Source: CAVZYN01 sp963779515 (GTDB lineage: Bacteria; Pseudomonadota; Alphaproteobacteria; Rhizobiales; Hyphomicrobiaceae). From it: a stretch of DNA of 64,000 bases. Below the pieces are notes generated by a model. The model was not told the DNA's origin. It worked only from the letters and a program-made list of their open reading frames with translations, and did no database searches. The stretch spans positions 142,405 through 206,404 of the forward strand of contig CAVZYN010000011.1 in NCBI GenBank assembly GCA_963779515.1, given 5' to 3'. Made by a program: the position numbers and the translations under genes. Shown here piece after piece: positions 47,334 through 57,535 of this stretch (its first letter is position 1; each line of letters begins with the position of its first letter).

Positions 47334-47362
47334 GGTTGGGCTGGGTCCGTGGTCCCAGCCGA

Positions 47363-49099
47363 TCACTTCCTGATCCTCATCCCGATGCGAACCGCGTCGC
47401 TGGTATAGTCGCCACCTGGCGCGTTCGTGTCGAACACCGTGTGTGCGTAGCGCCCGAACAACGTCACCTCGCGGTTGAAGAAGTACTCGACGCCGAGTTC
47501 GTTGACGTACTCACGCTCTTTGAGGCCTATGTCGTCAAAATTCGTCGTTCTGAGGCGCGTGGCTGCTGTACCGATGATATGGCGCTTGAACGCGTGTCGC
47601 GCTTCGAGACTGAATTGGCGCTCCACGCCGCCGTTTGCGTTCGGTGCAAAGCTTTCAACAATGTCCGAATTCGCGGTCAACAAGAACGTGGTCAGCGCGC
47701 TCATGCGATAGGCGAGGTTGGCATCGAGCAGCAGGCCACTTACGCCGCCAAGGCGCGAGTTGTCGGGCCGTTGTTGACCCCAGCCGAGGCTGACCTCGCC
47801 GCGCAGGTACTCGCTGGCGCTTCCGAACGCGACGCCGAAGCGGAAGCGTTCGCCGTTTGAGTCGCGCGTGATCCCGTCGCCTGCCGGCGCTTTGAAATCG
47901 CGATTGACGATACCAGCCTCGGCAAACGCCGAAAGCGTCGGCTTGAACTGCCAGGTCGCCCGCGTTGCGGCTTCGTTGGAAGTGTAGTCCCGCTCGGCAT
48001 TTGTGATGAAGCCGCCCGTGTTGGTGAGCACGCCATCATAGTCGGTGTCCGTCACCGATCCACGAAGCTGGACCGAAAGCCGGTTGAAGCGGTGATTGAG
48101 GGCGCCAGAGATCCGATTCGTATGGATGTCGGTCCGTCCGGCGGCAGCGTCAATTGCGTCACGTGCCGTGCGGCCTTCTTGTGTCAGCGCGGTCACCGCC
48201 AGCACCTCGATGTTGGTGCGGCGCGAAATGTCGAGCCGGCCACGCTTTTCGAGTGCATAGCCACGGTCGTTCTGGCTGCTGTCTTCATTGAAGAACGTCG
48301 CGAGCCCGGTTGCCCGGAACTCCATCGCATGCCGGCGCCAGTCGCTGACGGCCCGCACGGAAGGCTGCAATTCGAGTGCGCTCGCGCCTTGGCGGCGGCC
48401 CGCGCCGGTCAGATTGTTTGTCGCGAAACCCGCGATCTCAAGGGCCGGGAAAATGACGAATGAGCCTTTGCGAATGCCGATTGGATCGTAGGGCTCGAAC
48501 CGGAACAGCCGTTGCGGCCGCTCGTCGAGCAACGGTTCCAGCTCCTCGATCTGGAATGCAAGTGCGTCATAGCCAGCTGCCGGACGCTCAAAGGCGTCGA
48601 TGTCGTCACGGAACCGCGCATCCACCTGGCCAGGATCGGCGCTCGGATCGTCGGGATTGGCGGCCTCAATGGGCAGACCGTCTTGTTGTTGCTCAGGTTC
48701 GCGTGGAAACGACAGGTCACCATCTTGCGGGACCTCGGGCGTACGCTGGTTCGCGGTGCGACGCTGTCCGTTGCCGTTGCTGTTGTCAGCGGTTTCAGGC
48801 TGCTCGGGATCCCCATCTTCCGGCGGTCCATCGCGGCGCGGGGCGCGCGGAACGACGACTTGTTCCTCGTCTTCGGCGCGCGGGCGCTGGGTTGCGCGCT
48901 GCCGCTGCCGTTGCCTTTGGCTGCCAAGGACCGGCTGGGGCGCCTGCTGAACGGTGGTATCGAATCGGCTTTGTGCTTTCGCCGGTGGCGCGCCAAACAT
49001 CACGACGGCCACCGCGGATGCAGCAAACCCGATTGAAAACCAAAGTATTTCCCGACGGCCGATCACGAGCGGCGTTCCCCTGACTCGAAGCAGAATCAT
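47363..49099 (-). CDS. Outer membrane beta-barrel protein (BBP2-like)
   Basis: The 578-residue protein starts at ATG 49099; a GTG at 49126 is an alternative. A signal segment lies at ~8-40 (ILWFSIGFAASAVAVVMFGAPPAKA). A long Gln/Arg/Pro-rich disordered region (~45-150) follows. From ~200 the sequence alternates amphipathic strands typical of a 14-18-stranded barrel and ends in ..DAVRIGMRIRK. The type (outer-membrane barrel near capsule or polysaccharide genes) fits its place between galU and kpsF. The ligand is unknown; the disordered N-terminus is unusual. Confidence 0.82.
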   Translation of the reverse strand: MILLRVRGTPLVIGRREILWFSIGFAASAVAVVMFGAPPAKAQSRFDTTVQQAPQPVLGSQRQRQRQRATQRPRAEDEEQVVVPRAPRRDGPPEDGDPEQPETADNSNGNGQRRTANQRTPEVPQDGDLSFPREPEQQQDGLPIEAANPDDPSADPGQVDARFRDDIDAFERPAAGYDALAFQIEELEPLLDERPQRLFRFEPYDPIGIRKGSFVIFPALEIAGFATNNLTGAGRRQGASALELQPSVRAVSDWRRHAMEFRATGLATFFNEDSSQNDRGYALEKRGRLDISRRTNIEVLAVTALTQEGRTARDAIDAAAGRTDIHTNRISGALNHRFNRLSVQLRGSVTDTDYDGVLTNTGGFITNAERDYTSNEAATRATWQFKPTLSAFAEAGIVNRDFKAPAGDGITRDSNGERFRFGVAFGSASEYLRGEVSLGWGQQRPDNSRLGGVSGLLLDANLAYRMSALTTFLLTANSDIVESFAPNANGGVERQFSLEARHAFKRHIIGTAATRLRTTNFDDIGLKEREYVNELGVEYFFNREVTLFGRYAHTVFDTNAPGGDYTSDAVRIGMRIRK

Positions 49100-49256
49100 C
49101 TGAACGCACACCAATCGAAGCCCCACGCTACGTGGTGTCGGTTAATGACCCGTTGAAGCCGGTGGCTGCCAATGGCTGGCCCATGGCTGGAATGCCGGAT
49201 TGGTATCTGCTACCCACGATGACCACCGCAACACGAATCAGGAGCCATTCGGATCC

Positions 49257-50276
49257 ATGGCCAGCGCCTCGACATCCCGAAAACTCCACGCTGTGGCGTC
49301 GGCCCTCCATAAACAGGATGCACGCAAATCAGCGGTTCGCACGCTCACACTCGAGCGCGATGGCGTCGCTGCCCTGGCTGATGCGATGCAGGGCGAACTC
49401 GGGGCCAATTTCAACCGAGCAGTGGCCATCCTGGCCGGCGCCAAGGGCCGCGTGATCGTGTCGGGGATTGGCAAAAGCGGACACGTCGGCCAGAAGATCG
49501 CCGCGACCTTTGCCTCGACGGGAACACCGGCGTTCTTCGTGCATCCGAGCGAGGCGAGCCACGGCGACCTTGGCATGATCACGCCCAACGACGCGATTGT
49601 CGCGCTCTCCTGGTCGGGCGAAAGCGTCGAGCTCGGCAACCTGATCACTTATTCGCGACGGTTCAAGGTGCCGTTGATCGCGCTGACGTCGCGTCTGGAG
49701 TCGACCCTCGGCAAGCATGCCGACGTGCCGTTGATCCTGCCGCGCGCCAAGGAAGCCTGTCCGCACGGTCTGGCGCCCACAACATCGACCACGATGCAAC
49801 TGGCGCTCGGCGACTGCCTTGCCATTGCACTTTTGGAAGCTAAGGGCTTCACTGCGCACGATTTCAAGGTGTTCCATCCCGGCGGGTCGCTTGGCGCGCA
49901 ATTGAAACACGCGTCAGATCTGATGCACAAAGGTGCGATGCTGCCGATTGCGCATGAGGATCAGCCCATGAGCGAAGCGTTGGTGATCATGACCACTAAG
50001 GCGTTCGGCTGCTTGGGCGTGGTTGATGCCAAGGGACGTCTCGTCGGCATCATCACCGATGGTGATTTGCGCCGCAAGATGGGCGAAAATTTGCTGGCCG
50101 CCCGCACTGGCGACGTCATGACTAAGAGGCCCAAGACCGTCGCTCCGTCAGCGCTCGCTTCCGCCGTTCTCGAAATGCTCAATGCCGCGCGCATCACAGC
50201 CCTGTTTGTGGTCGACAAGGGCAAACCCGTCGGCATCTTGCATGTTCACGATCTGCTGCGCGCGGGCGTCGTGTAA
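49257..50276 (+). CDS. kdsD: Arabinose-5-phosphate isomerase (KpsF/GutQ family)
   Basis: The 339-residue protein starts at 49257 with AGGAG ~12 bases upstream. The SIS sugar-isomerase domain spans ~45-190 (VSGIGKSGHVGQKIAATFAS, SWSGESVELGNLI, CPHGLAPTTSTTMQLALGD), and two CBS domains follow (~210-270 and ~280-338). It converts ribulose-5-phosphate to arabinose-5-phosphate, the first step to Kdo for lipopolysaccharide. It could be the capsule paralogue kpsF instead of kdsD. It is divergent from the outer-membrane barrel gene. Confidence 0.93.
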   Translation: MASASTSRKLHAVASALHKQDARKSAVRTLTLERDGVAALADAMQGELGANFNRAVAILAGAKGRVIVSGIGKSGHVGQKIAATFASTGTPAFFVHPSEASHGDLGMITPNDAIVALSWSGESVELGNLITYSRRFKVPLIALTSRLESTLGKHADVPLILPRAKEACPHGLAPTTSTTMQLALGDCLAIALLEAKGFTAHDFKVFHPGGSLGAQLKHASDLMHKGAMLPIAHEDQPMSEALVIMTTKAFGCLGVVDAKGRLVGIITDGDLRRKMGENLLAARTGDVMTKRPKTVAPSALASAVLEMLNAARITALFVVDKGKPVGILHVHDLLRAGVV

Positions 50277-50293
50277 CTCCCAACATCAGCGGC

Positions 50294-50995
50294 TCAGCGC
50301 CCGCCTGCCGCTGCAATCACCTGCATCATCTTCGTGAAACCCCGGCTGCGCGCCAGCGCGAGCGGGGTGGCGCCGTTGCGATCCGCCAGATTGGGGTTGG
50401 ACCCAGCAGCCACCAGAAGCTCCACGCACGCCGTGTGGCGCGCGCCGCCATCGCCGAGCACGATCGCTTCGATCAGCGCGGTCCAACCGAGGTTGTTGAC
50501 ATGATTGAGCGGCGCGCCTGACTTGATCAGCACGTCGATCACGCGATGATGTCCGAGATGCGCGGCAGCGATCAGCGCGGTGCCATCATAGATACTAGTG
50601 ATGGCCTTGGCGTCGCCGCCGATCTCGATGGCGGTCTTGACGTAGTCGGCATCGTCGCGAACGGCCGCGATCGTGATGGCGTCGTAGCGGCGGCTGTCCA
50701 GCAGCTTGGGATCAGCCCCGCCGGCGACAAGCGCGCGCGCCGCCGCGTGATGGCCAAAGTGCGCCGTGACATGCAATGGCGTGCGGCCATGGCCATCACG
50801 CGCGTTCGCGTCCGCGCCTTGCTTCAGCATCGCCGCGATGCCGGAAGCATCGCCCTTGGCGGCAGCAGCGTGGAGGCCTGTGTAAGCGGCAAGTTCCGCC
50901 GCACTCGGCGGCGTCTGCGCGATCGCACGACTCGCGCCAAACGGCGCCAAGAACAGAATAAGTCCAATGGCATGCCGTCTCGATACCAAGGCCAT
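50294..50995 (-). CDS. Exported ankyrin-repeat protein
   Basis: The 233-residue protein has a signal peptide (MALVSRRHAIGLILFLAPFGASRAIA) and about six ankyrin repeats from ~35 on, each near the consensus G.TPLH.A...GH...ARALVAGGADPK (for example GHGRTPLHVTAHFGHHAAAR and NGATPLALARSRGFTKMMQV). The location is periplasmic. Single exported ankyrin proteins are usually protein-binding modules; no partner can be named. It is convergent with kdsD. Confidence 0.88.
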   Translation of the reverse strand: MALVSRRHAIGLILFLAPFGASRAIAQTPPSAAELAAYTGLHAAAAKGDASGIAAMLKQGADANARDGHGRTPLHVTAHFGHHAAARALVAGGADPKLLDSRRYDAITIAAVRDDADYVKTAIEIGGDAKAITSIYDGTALIAAAHLGHHRVIDVLIKSGAPLNHVNNLGWTALIEAIVLGDGGARHTACVELLVAAGSNPNLADRNGATPLALARSRGFTKMMQVIAAAGGR

Positions 50996-51066
50996 GAGTG
51001 CACCTCTGCTCGCTCGCAGAGAGCCTATTCGATCCAGTTCGAGAAAAAAGTGAAATCGCCTCGCGA

Positions 51067-52515
51067 TTAGACCGCTTGCACGCTGCTATTGCGCAGCCGC
51101 GCGAACCAAGCGACGACCATTGTACGCGCATGCGGCATAATCAGGAATCCAACCAGCACAATCGCTCCGGCGGCAAAGGCTCCGAGGATGACGCCCGTGC
51201 TGCGGCTTGAGGTATGGATGGTGAGACTGGCGATCGCCGCCGCCGGGATCAGGTAGACGAGACGCGACAGCAGGATCCTGGCGTGTTCTGCCGACCCGAG
51301 CCGGCTGCAGATATAGAGCAACGAGGCACATTCGCCGGCAACGCCGATGGCGGCGATTGTCGCAAGTCCATAACCCGTCAGCGCCGCCCATGCCGCTGGC
51401 AACAGCGCGAGCGCACGGATTAGTGCGGAGGGCAGCAACGGTTGCGTATGACCGCGGGCGATCAACGCGTAGGCCGGCACCGCCGCGATCGAACGCAAGG
51501 CCCACATGCATGCGAGCCAGGCCACCACCGTGCCCATGTCGGCATAGGGTTTTCCAAATGCCGTCGCCACGATGGCGCCGCCAGCGGCAACGAACATGGC
51601 AAGAAAGCCCGCGGCTGAAATCACGACGATTTCCGTCGTGATGGTGAAGCGGCTGGTGAAGCGTTTCTCATTGTCAGCCGAACTGGCAAGCAGTGGTAGA
51701 ATGAGCGATTGCCCGGCGCGCGATGCGATCAATCCTGGGACCATTGCGACCATGAAAGCGGCGGTATATCCGGCCAAAGCTTCGACGCCGAAGATCCCGC
51801 CGACCAGCGCGCGCTCTCCTTGCACCACGACAGCATGCGGTAGCGCGCTCGCAAGCAACGGCCAGCCGAACGCAACGATGCGCGCGAGCACAATCCGGTC
51901 CATCGCTAGCCGGTAAGGCGTGGTCGCGATCACATGCGACACGGCAACGGCCAGAACCGCTTGTGCGGTGACGAGACCGACGACGATCGACGGATCGGCC
52001 ATGAGCTTCACGAGCGGCAACGTCAGAACAAGCACGATGGCCTGCGGGATAAGTTCGACAAGCATCGCCGGCCCGCCATCGTAGAGCCTTTGCCGTCGCC
52101 GAGAATCGAGATGTTGGAACCCCTTAATCAGTGGCGCCAAGGCGAGCCACGCGAAGTCGCCCGCCGCATCTGGAATGCCGAACAAGCGTGCGGCCAGCGG
52201 TGCGGTCAGAAAGACGAGGAGGGCAGCAAACAGCCCCCGCAAGACCATCGCTGCGTGGCCAGCAGCCATCATGTGCGGGGTGTCACCGTCGGGCGCCTGC
52301 ACGATCAAGCGCTCTGGTCCGAATTCCGTGATGGCTTCGATGAGCTGCAGCACCAGTAACAGCGCGGCGGCGACACCGAAGTCGCCCTTAGAAAGTCCGT
52401 AGGCGAGCAGCGCATTGCGTGCAAACGCCAGCAGTTGCGCCAAACAGGTGCCGCCGACCAGCAAAACGCTCTGGTTGGCAATTCGGCGTCGGAGCGAGAG
52501 GCGCGGCGCGGTCAT
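51067..52515 (-). CDS. Polysaccharide flippase (Wzx/MATE-like oligosaccharide exporter)
   Basis: The 482-residue integral membrane protein has about 12-14 helices and a basic N-terminus (MTAPRLSLRRRIANQSVLLV). The pattern NQSVLLVGGTCLAQLLAFAR followed by FGVAAALLLVLQLIEAITEFG is typical of the Wzx/MurJ-like polysaccharide transporter superfamily. It probably flips lipid-linked oligosaccharide across the inner membrane. It starts 3 bases after the glycosyltransferase stop on the same strand, so the two act together in surface polysaccharide assembly. Confidence 0.88.
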   Translation of the reverse strand: MTAPRLSLRRRIANQSVLLVGGTCLAQLLAFARNALLAYGLSKGDFGVAAALLLVLQLIEAITEFGPERLIVQAPDGDTPHMMAAGHAAMVLRGLFAALLVFLTAPLAARLFGIPDAAGDFAWLALAPLIKGFQHLDSRRRQRLYDGGPAMLVELIPQAIVLVLTLPLVKLMADPSIVVGLVTAQAVLAVAVSHVIATTPYRLAMDRIVLARIVAFGWPLLASALPHAVVVQGERALVGGIFGVEALAGYTAAFMVAMVPGLIASRAGQSLILPLLASSADNEKRFTSRFTITTEIVVISAAGFLAMFVAAGGAIVATAFGKPYADMGTVVAWLACMWALRSIAAVPAYALIARGHTQPLLPSALIRALALLPAAWAALTGYGLATIAAIGVAGECASLLYICSRLGSAEHARILLSRLVYLIPAAAIASLTIHTSSRSTGVILGAFAAGAIVLVGFLIMPHARTMVVAWFARLRNSSVQAV

Positions 52516-52518
52516 GGC

Positions 52519-53517
52519 CTATCGGGCTCCCGATGGCGCGAGCGAGGAAAGGGCCGGCGCGGACCGCGGAAATCCACTGAGCCACTCATGACGGCGCAAC
52601 CAGATCTCCCGCCACGTGCGGCCGCTGTCGCGCTGTGCCGCGTTGCGCGTTACAAGCCCCGCCATTGTCAAGACGATCGCGCGCGACAACGGCCACGCAG
52701 CGAGGAGTCCGACACCGAGCCAAGCCGAAGCGGGTGACAAATGGCGCCGAATCAGCAGCGCCTTCGCGGCAAGAAGTTTGACCATTTTGCCCGCGCGCGT
52801 CGCTTCGGACGCGCCGCCATAGTGGATGATCGTCGCCTCCGGCGTCACCCGAGGGCGGGCGCCGAACTTGCGCGCCTGGAGGCAAAAATCGGCTTCTTCG
52901 CCATACATGAAAAAGGCAGGATCGAAGCCACCGAGCTTCTCCCAGAGCGCGCGTGGCACCAGCAGAAAGCAACCAGAAACGATATCGACTGTGCGCTCCG
53001 TGTCACGCGGCCAGCCGCCATAGGCTTCCGGATTGAACAACGCGCTGTTCTTGAACACGCCCGTCAACCCCGTTGCGCGGCAGATCAGATTCCAGAGCGT
53101 GATTTGGCGCCAGCACGATGACGGATTGAGCCGCCCATCGGCGAACAGCGTGCGGCCGCCCCAGATTTGTGCCTCGGGCGCGCGACGCGCAAAAGCCATC
53201 AGCCGGTCGATGGCGCCATCCGTTACGAGCGTGTCCGGATTGAGCAAGAGAATGAAGTCGCCGCGCGCCTGCTTGGCCGCGATGTTGTTGCCGCCCGCAA
53301 AACCGTGATTGATTTTCGATGCTTTCAGCCGCGGCATGCTGGGATGCGCGGCGATAGCCTCGGCCGATCCATCCGTCGACGCATTGTCGACCACGATGAT
53401 TTCGAAGCGGGTTTCCTTGGTTTCGGCAACGATAAAGTCGAGGCACGCAAGCGTCATGGCGCGCGTGTTGTAGCTCACGACGAGGATCGACAACTCGGGC
53501 GTGCGGCGGTCGTACAT
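52519..53517 (-). CDS. Glycosyltransferase family 2 (rhamnosyltransferase-like)
   Basis: The 332-residue GT-A protein has SILVVSYNTRAMTLACL (10-26), the nucleotide-sugar site VVDNASTDGS, the DxD-like LLNPDT, VSGCFLLVPRALWEKLGGFD and FFMYGEEADFCLQAR. A C-terminal hydrophobic segment (~270-292) may attach it to the membrane. This pattern is common in rhamnosyl- and related sugar transferases of O-antigen or exopolysaccharide clusters. It is the first gene of an operon with the flippase. Donor and acceptor are unknown. Confidence 0.9.
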   Translation of the reverse strand: MYDRRTPELSILVVSYNTRAMTLACLDFIVAETKETRFEIIVVDNASTDGSAEAIAAHPSMPRLKASKINHGFAGGNNIAAKQARGDFILLLNPDTLVTDGAIDRLMAFARRAPEAQIWGGRTLFADGRLNPSSCWRQITLWNLICRATGLTGVFKNSALFNPEAYGGWPRDTERTVDIVSGCFLLVPRALWEKLGGFDPAFFMYGEEADFCLQARKFGARPRVTPEATIIHYGGASEATRAGKMVKLLAAKALLIRRHLSPASAWLGVGLLAAWPLSRAIVLTMAGLVTRNAAQRDSGRTWREIWLRRHEWLSGFPRSAPALSSLAPSGAR

Positions 53518-53621
53518 CGTGTCCGGGCGGGTGAGGGTTAAACTCCCTTCACCCTAGGACGCCTCTGCTAAGCTGAGGTTAAGTATCGCGGCCTCGACCG
53601 AGAAAACCCCTCCAGGACGCG

Positions 53622-54708
53622 TCAGCCGAGGCGCATGACCCAGTTGTGCCGGTCAGGCGCGGCGCCGCGCTGAATATTGACCAGCCGCTCTTTCAGTTTT
53701 GCAGTCAGCTGCCCTGGACCGCCGGCGCCGATCGTGAACGTGCCGTCCGGACCCGTCACGCTGCCGACCGGCGTGACGACCGCTGCCGTCCCGCAGGCAA
53801 ACGTCTCGGTCATGCGGCCGCTTTCGGCATCCTTGCGCCACTCATCGATGCCGTAGCGCTCTTCCCGAACCGTCAACCCCTCTTCGCGCGCCAGTGTCAG
53901 GAGTGAATCGCGCGTGATGCCGGGCAGGATCGTTCCGCCGAGGGGGGGCGTCTGAATCGAACCGTCGTCGAAGACAAAAAACAGATTCATGCCGCCCAGT
54001 TCCTCGACCCAGCGGCGCTCGACGGCGTCGAGAAACACCACCTGATCGAAGCCCTTCCGCATCGCTTCGGCTTGCGCAACCAAGCTCGAGGCATAATTGC
54101 CGCCGCATTTTGCAGCACCGGTGCCGCCCGCCGCCGCGCGCGTGAAATCCTGCGAGACCCAGAGTTTGACCGCCGGTGCGCCGCTCTTGAAATAGCCGCC
54201 GACCGACGAGGCGATCACCATGTAGATGTATTCCGACGACGGCTTGACGCCGAGGAACACTTCGCTGGCAAACATGAAGGGCCGCAAATAGATCGACCCA
54301 CCCTCGATTTCAGGAAACCAGTCGCGATCGATCTTGGCGAGCCCCCGCACCGATTCGATGAACAGATCTTGCGGCAGCTCGGGCATCGCCATGCGCCGCG
54401 CTGAGTTCTTGGAAGCGGCGTGCATTCGCATCCGGCCGGAACAGTGCCATGCTGCCGTCCGCCAGCCGATAGGCCTTCATGCCTTCGAAGATTTCCTGCG
54501 CGTAGTGCAGCACCGCGGATGCGGGATCGAGCGTCAGCGGTTTGCGCGCCGAGATCTTGGCGTCATGCCAGCCCTTGCCTTCGGTGTATTTGATCATCGC
54601 CATGTGGTCGCTGAACACGCGGCCGAAACCCGGATTCGCCAAGAGTTTGGCCCGCTCGGCCACCGGCACCGATTGGCGGTTCGGTTCGACGACGAATTCG
54701 GTGGCCAT
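53622..54708 (-). pseudogene. ilvE: Branched-chain amino acid aminotransferase, broken by a one-base insertion
   Basis: The start is ATG 54708 (MATEFVVEPNRQSVPVAERA) and the stop is TGA at 53622-53624. The N-terminal frame (GKGWHDAKISARKPLTLDPA, EIFEGMKAYR, RPDANARRFQ) and the C-terminal frame (NSARRMAMPELPQDL, AAKCGGNYASSL with the PLP lysine, ETFACGTAAVVTPVG) are both intact but out of frame. An extra base near 54409-54410 joins them: removing it gives FQNSARRMAMPEL, the expected family sequence. IlvE makes Leu, Ile and Val. One indel in an essential gene is as likely a sequence error as a true mutation. Confidence 0.88.
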
Positions 54709-54850
54709 TGCGTTGTTCCTCGAAGAAGCGGTGCATGCCCGCCGGGTGTGAGAGTCGATTGCGAAGCGTGCGAGCGTAAGGCAATCTGGCAAGATGCGTC
54801 AACGTCGCTGTCCCAATTCCTGTTCCGCGTGATGACGGGCTTGTCGTTCC

Positions 54851-56017
54851 TCAGCTTGCAAAGTAGCCGGTGATGAAATGCTCGTAGATCGCCGTGAGGC
54901 GCTCGAGATCGGCGATCGCGACGCGTTCGTCGACATGATGCGCGAGCGCATTCATCAGCCCGAACTCGATCACCGGACAGTGCGCCTGGATGAAGCGTGC
55001 GTCCGATGTGCCGCCATTCGTCGTGAGCGCGGGAGTTTTGCCTGTGACGGCTTGGACCGCAGCCTGCATGGTTTTGACGAGCGGACCGGGCTTGGTCAGG
55101 AACACATCGCCCGTTCCCGAGAAAGCGACGGTCCAGCGCGCGCTGGTCTTCAGCGCGCCCGCTTCACACTGGAGTCGCACCCATTCTTCCGCCTTCGGCC
55201 GCGTCCACAACGTATTGTAGCGGATATTGAACTTCGCCCGCGCCTCGGACGGAATGACGTTGGTCGCGGCGTTAGGGGCCGAGATGACGGTGACTTGCAA
55301 ACTCGACGGCTCGAAGTCCGGCGTACCGGCATCCATCGGCATCGATGACAGCCGGTCGATCAGATGGGCGAGCTTCGGCACCGGGTTCTCGGCCAGCGCG
55401 GGATAGGCCGCATGCCCCTGCTTGCCCGTCACCACCAGCTCGCCATTGAGCGAGCCGCGCCGGCCAATCTTGATTTCTTGCCCAAGCTCCGTCGGGTTCG
55501 ATGGCTCGCCGACGACGCACGCATCCATACGCTCGCCGCGCGCCGCCATCCAGTCGAGCACCTTCATCGTGCCGTTGATCGAGGGACCTTCTTCATCGCC
55601 CGTGATCAGAAACGAAATCGACCCTCGCGGCGCTTTCGTCTTCGCGCGATATCGATGCGTCGCCGCGACGAAGCACGCAATCGCGCCTTTCATATCGACT
55701 GCGCCGCGGCCATACAGCACGCCGTTGTCGATCGTGGCCGCGAACGGCGGATGCCGCCACGCGCCCTCCGGACCCGGCGGCACCACGTCGGTATGCCCGG
55801 CAAAGCAGAGGTTTGGCCCCTCGCTGCCGGCGCGCGCATAGAGGTTCTCGACGTCCGGCGTGCCCGCTTCGGTCATCGTCAGCCGGTGCGTCTGAAACCC
55901 CGCCGCCTTCAGCACATCGTCGAGCAGCGCAAGGGCGCCGCCCTCATCCGGCGTCACCGATGGGCAGCGGATCAAGGCTTGCGTCAGGGCGATGGGGTCG
56001 TGCGCGTCGAGCGGCAT
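54851..56017 (-). CDS. dapE: Succinyl-diaminopimelate desuccinylase
   Basis: The 388-residue M20 metallopeptidase shows the zinc ligands in order: His in CFAGHTDVV (~72), Asp in RGAVDMKG (~105), the catalytic Glu pair TGDEEGP (~140), Glu in VVGEPS (~168) and His in NALAHHVDE (~360). The dimerisation domain (~185-300) contains RRGSLNGELVVTGKQGHAAYP. It releases succinate in the lysine/meso-diaminopimelate pathway that feeds peptidoglycan. It lies on the same strand as ilvE with ~140 bases between. Confidence 0.95.
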   Translation of the reverse strand: MPLDAHDPIALTQALIRCPSVTPDEGGALALLDDVLKAAGFQTHRLTMTEAGTPDVENLYARAGSEGPNLCFAGHTDVVPPGPEGAWRHPPFAATIDNGVLYGRGAVDMKGAIACFVAATHRYRAKTKAPRGSISFLITGDEEGPSINGTMKVLDWMAARGERMDACVVGEPSNPTELGQEIKIGRRGSLNGELVVTGKQGHAAYPALAENPVPKLAHLIDRLSSMPMDAGTPDFEPSSLQVTVISAPNAATNVIPSEARAKFNIRYNTLWTRPKAEEWVRLQCEAGALKTSARWTVAFSGTGDVFLTKPGPLVKTMQAAVQAVTGKTPALTTNGGTSDARFIQAHCPVIEFGLMNALAHHVDERVAIADLERLTAIYEHFITGYFAS

Positions 56018-56253
56018 GTGTGGTCCGGCGTTCCTAGGGTCGCTGCACTCTAGGCGATTTGAGCGGCACCGGATATCGCCGCCAGGATCGAATTGTCGAA
56101 CACGTTCAACGCCCCAATCCGTTCACTGAGGCCCGCGTGCCACAACGGCCAAAATGCTTGGGGAAAAGCGCAAATTTGGCTTCTGCGCTGCGGCGCCAAA
56201 ACCTAAGATCCGCCAGCGTATTGTCTGTGCGGGGTCAGTGATGTTGCGTTGGT

Positions 56254-57342
56254 GTGAAGCGGCCGGTTAATGGCCGCATGTGGCGCGCGGTTGCGGCCAT
56301 CGCGAGTTTCGTCGTGCTGTCGGGTAACACCTCCGCGCCCATCGACGCCGTGCCGGCCAGAAAGCCGCTCGCTGCTGGTCTCGCTCCCCAGTCCATTGTC
56401 CCCAAGCATCGTCGCCCCCTGTCGAAAGAAACCGCCGTGCTGCTGGCACACGCGGGCGTCACCGTGCGCGATCCGATCTACATCCGCGTCTTCAAGGAAG
56501 AGTCGGAGCTCGAGATCTGGAAGGCCCGCGCCGATGGCACCTACGCGCTGATCAAGACCTATCCGATCTGCACATTCTCCGGCGGCCTCGGCCCCAAGAC
56601 CCGCTATGCCGATTACCAGTCGCCCGAAGGCTTCTACGCTGTCACCGCGCGTCTGCTAAATCCCAACAGCGCCCATCATCTGGCCTTCAACATCGGCTAT
56701 CCCAACGCGCTCGATCGCGCCCTTGGCCGCACCGGCGATCTCATCATGGTGCACGGCCGATGCCAATCCGTTGGCTGCTTCGCCATGACCGACGCGCCGA
56801 TGGAAGAGGTCTACGCCTTCGTGCGTGACGCGCTCGCGGGCGGTCAAACCAGCATCCCGGTGCACAGCTTTCCGTTTCGCATGACCGCTGAAAACATCGC
56901 GCGGCACGCTTCTCACAGGCACGCCGCCGGCTGGGCACCGCTCGAGCAGGCTTACCGCGATTTCGCCGCGACCGCGCGCCCGCCCGCGACCGCCATGTGT
57001 GACCGCCACTATCTCGTCAATCCGGTGTGGGCCGCAGCCGCGCCTGCATCGCTCGATGCCGCCGCTGCCTGTCCCGCGCATGCGCGCGTCGAGACACCCG
57101 ATATGTTCCGCGATGAAACCGCGACTGGCGAAACTGTCGAGCCCGCACGTGTCGTCGCCGAAGGTCCGAAGCGCCGCACGCCGGAGAACATCGCGAGCTG
57201 GGGCGCGACGCGCGCGCGTGTCGCCATCGCCGCCGCCGTGCAACGCCGCGTCCGCCGCGAGCAGGTCCGCGTCGCGCTCGCCGCCCGCGATCAGGCCGAC
57301 ATCGCCACCCGCTCGAACCTCGGCATGACCACCGGCAATTGA
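56254..57342 (+). CDS. L,D-transpeptidase (YafK type)
   Basis: The protein has 362 residues from GTG 56254; ATG 56278 (MWRAVAAIASFVVLSG) is an equally good start and leads straight into the signal peptide. The YkuD catalytic domain spans ~75-215, with IRVFKEESELEIWK, YPICTFSGGLGPKTR and the active-site HGRCQSVGCFAMTD with two Cys, the second being the nucleophile. The C-terminal ~110 residues are Ala/Arg-rich and low-complexity. YafK-type enzymes act on peptidoglycan cross-links in the periplasm. It is divergent from dapE. Confidence 0.9.
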   Translation: MKRPVNGRMWRAVAAIASFVVLSGNTSAPIDAVPARKPLAAGLAPQSIVPKHRRPLSKETAVLLAHAGVTVRDPIYIRVFKEESELEIWKARADGTYALIKTYPICTFSGGLGPKTRYADYQSPEGFYAVTARLLNPNSAHHLAFNIGYPNALDRALGRTGDLIMVHGRCQSVGCFAMTDAPMEEVYAFVRDALAGGQTSIPVHSFPFRMTAENIARHASHRHAAGWAPLEQAYRDFAATARPPATAMCDRHYLVNPVWAAAAPASLDAAAACPAHARVETPDMFRDETATGETVEPARVVAEGPKRRTPENIASWGATRARVAIAAAVQRRVRREQVRVALAARDQADIATRSNLGMTTGN

Positions 57343-57420
57343 GCAGCGTCTCGCGTCATACGCGCGCGCCCATGTCCATGTGCTGCAAAAAACAGTGCAT
57401 GTGTTCGCCCGCGAAGCACG

Positions 57421-57438
57421 TTTCGCGATGGGCTAACA
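57421..57438 (-). repeat. Partial copy of repeat P6
   Basis: TTTCGCGATGGGCTAACA is the inverse of the first part of the 45-base repeats at 21622 and 21789 (TGTTAGCCCATCGCGAA). A second nearby GCCATGGGCT resembles the other half. Confidence 0.6.
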
Positions 57439-57535
57439 CATGCCTCGCCATGGGCTGGCACCGCGTCCGTTCGTGGGCGGGGGGCAGCCACGAGTTCCGC
57501 TTCGCCTCCCCCCTCGTGCCGAAGGCGCGGCTTCG

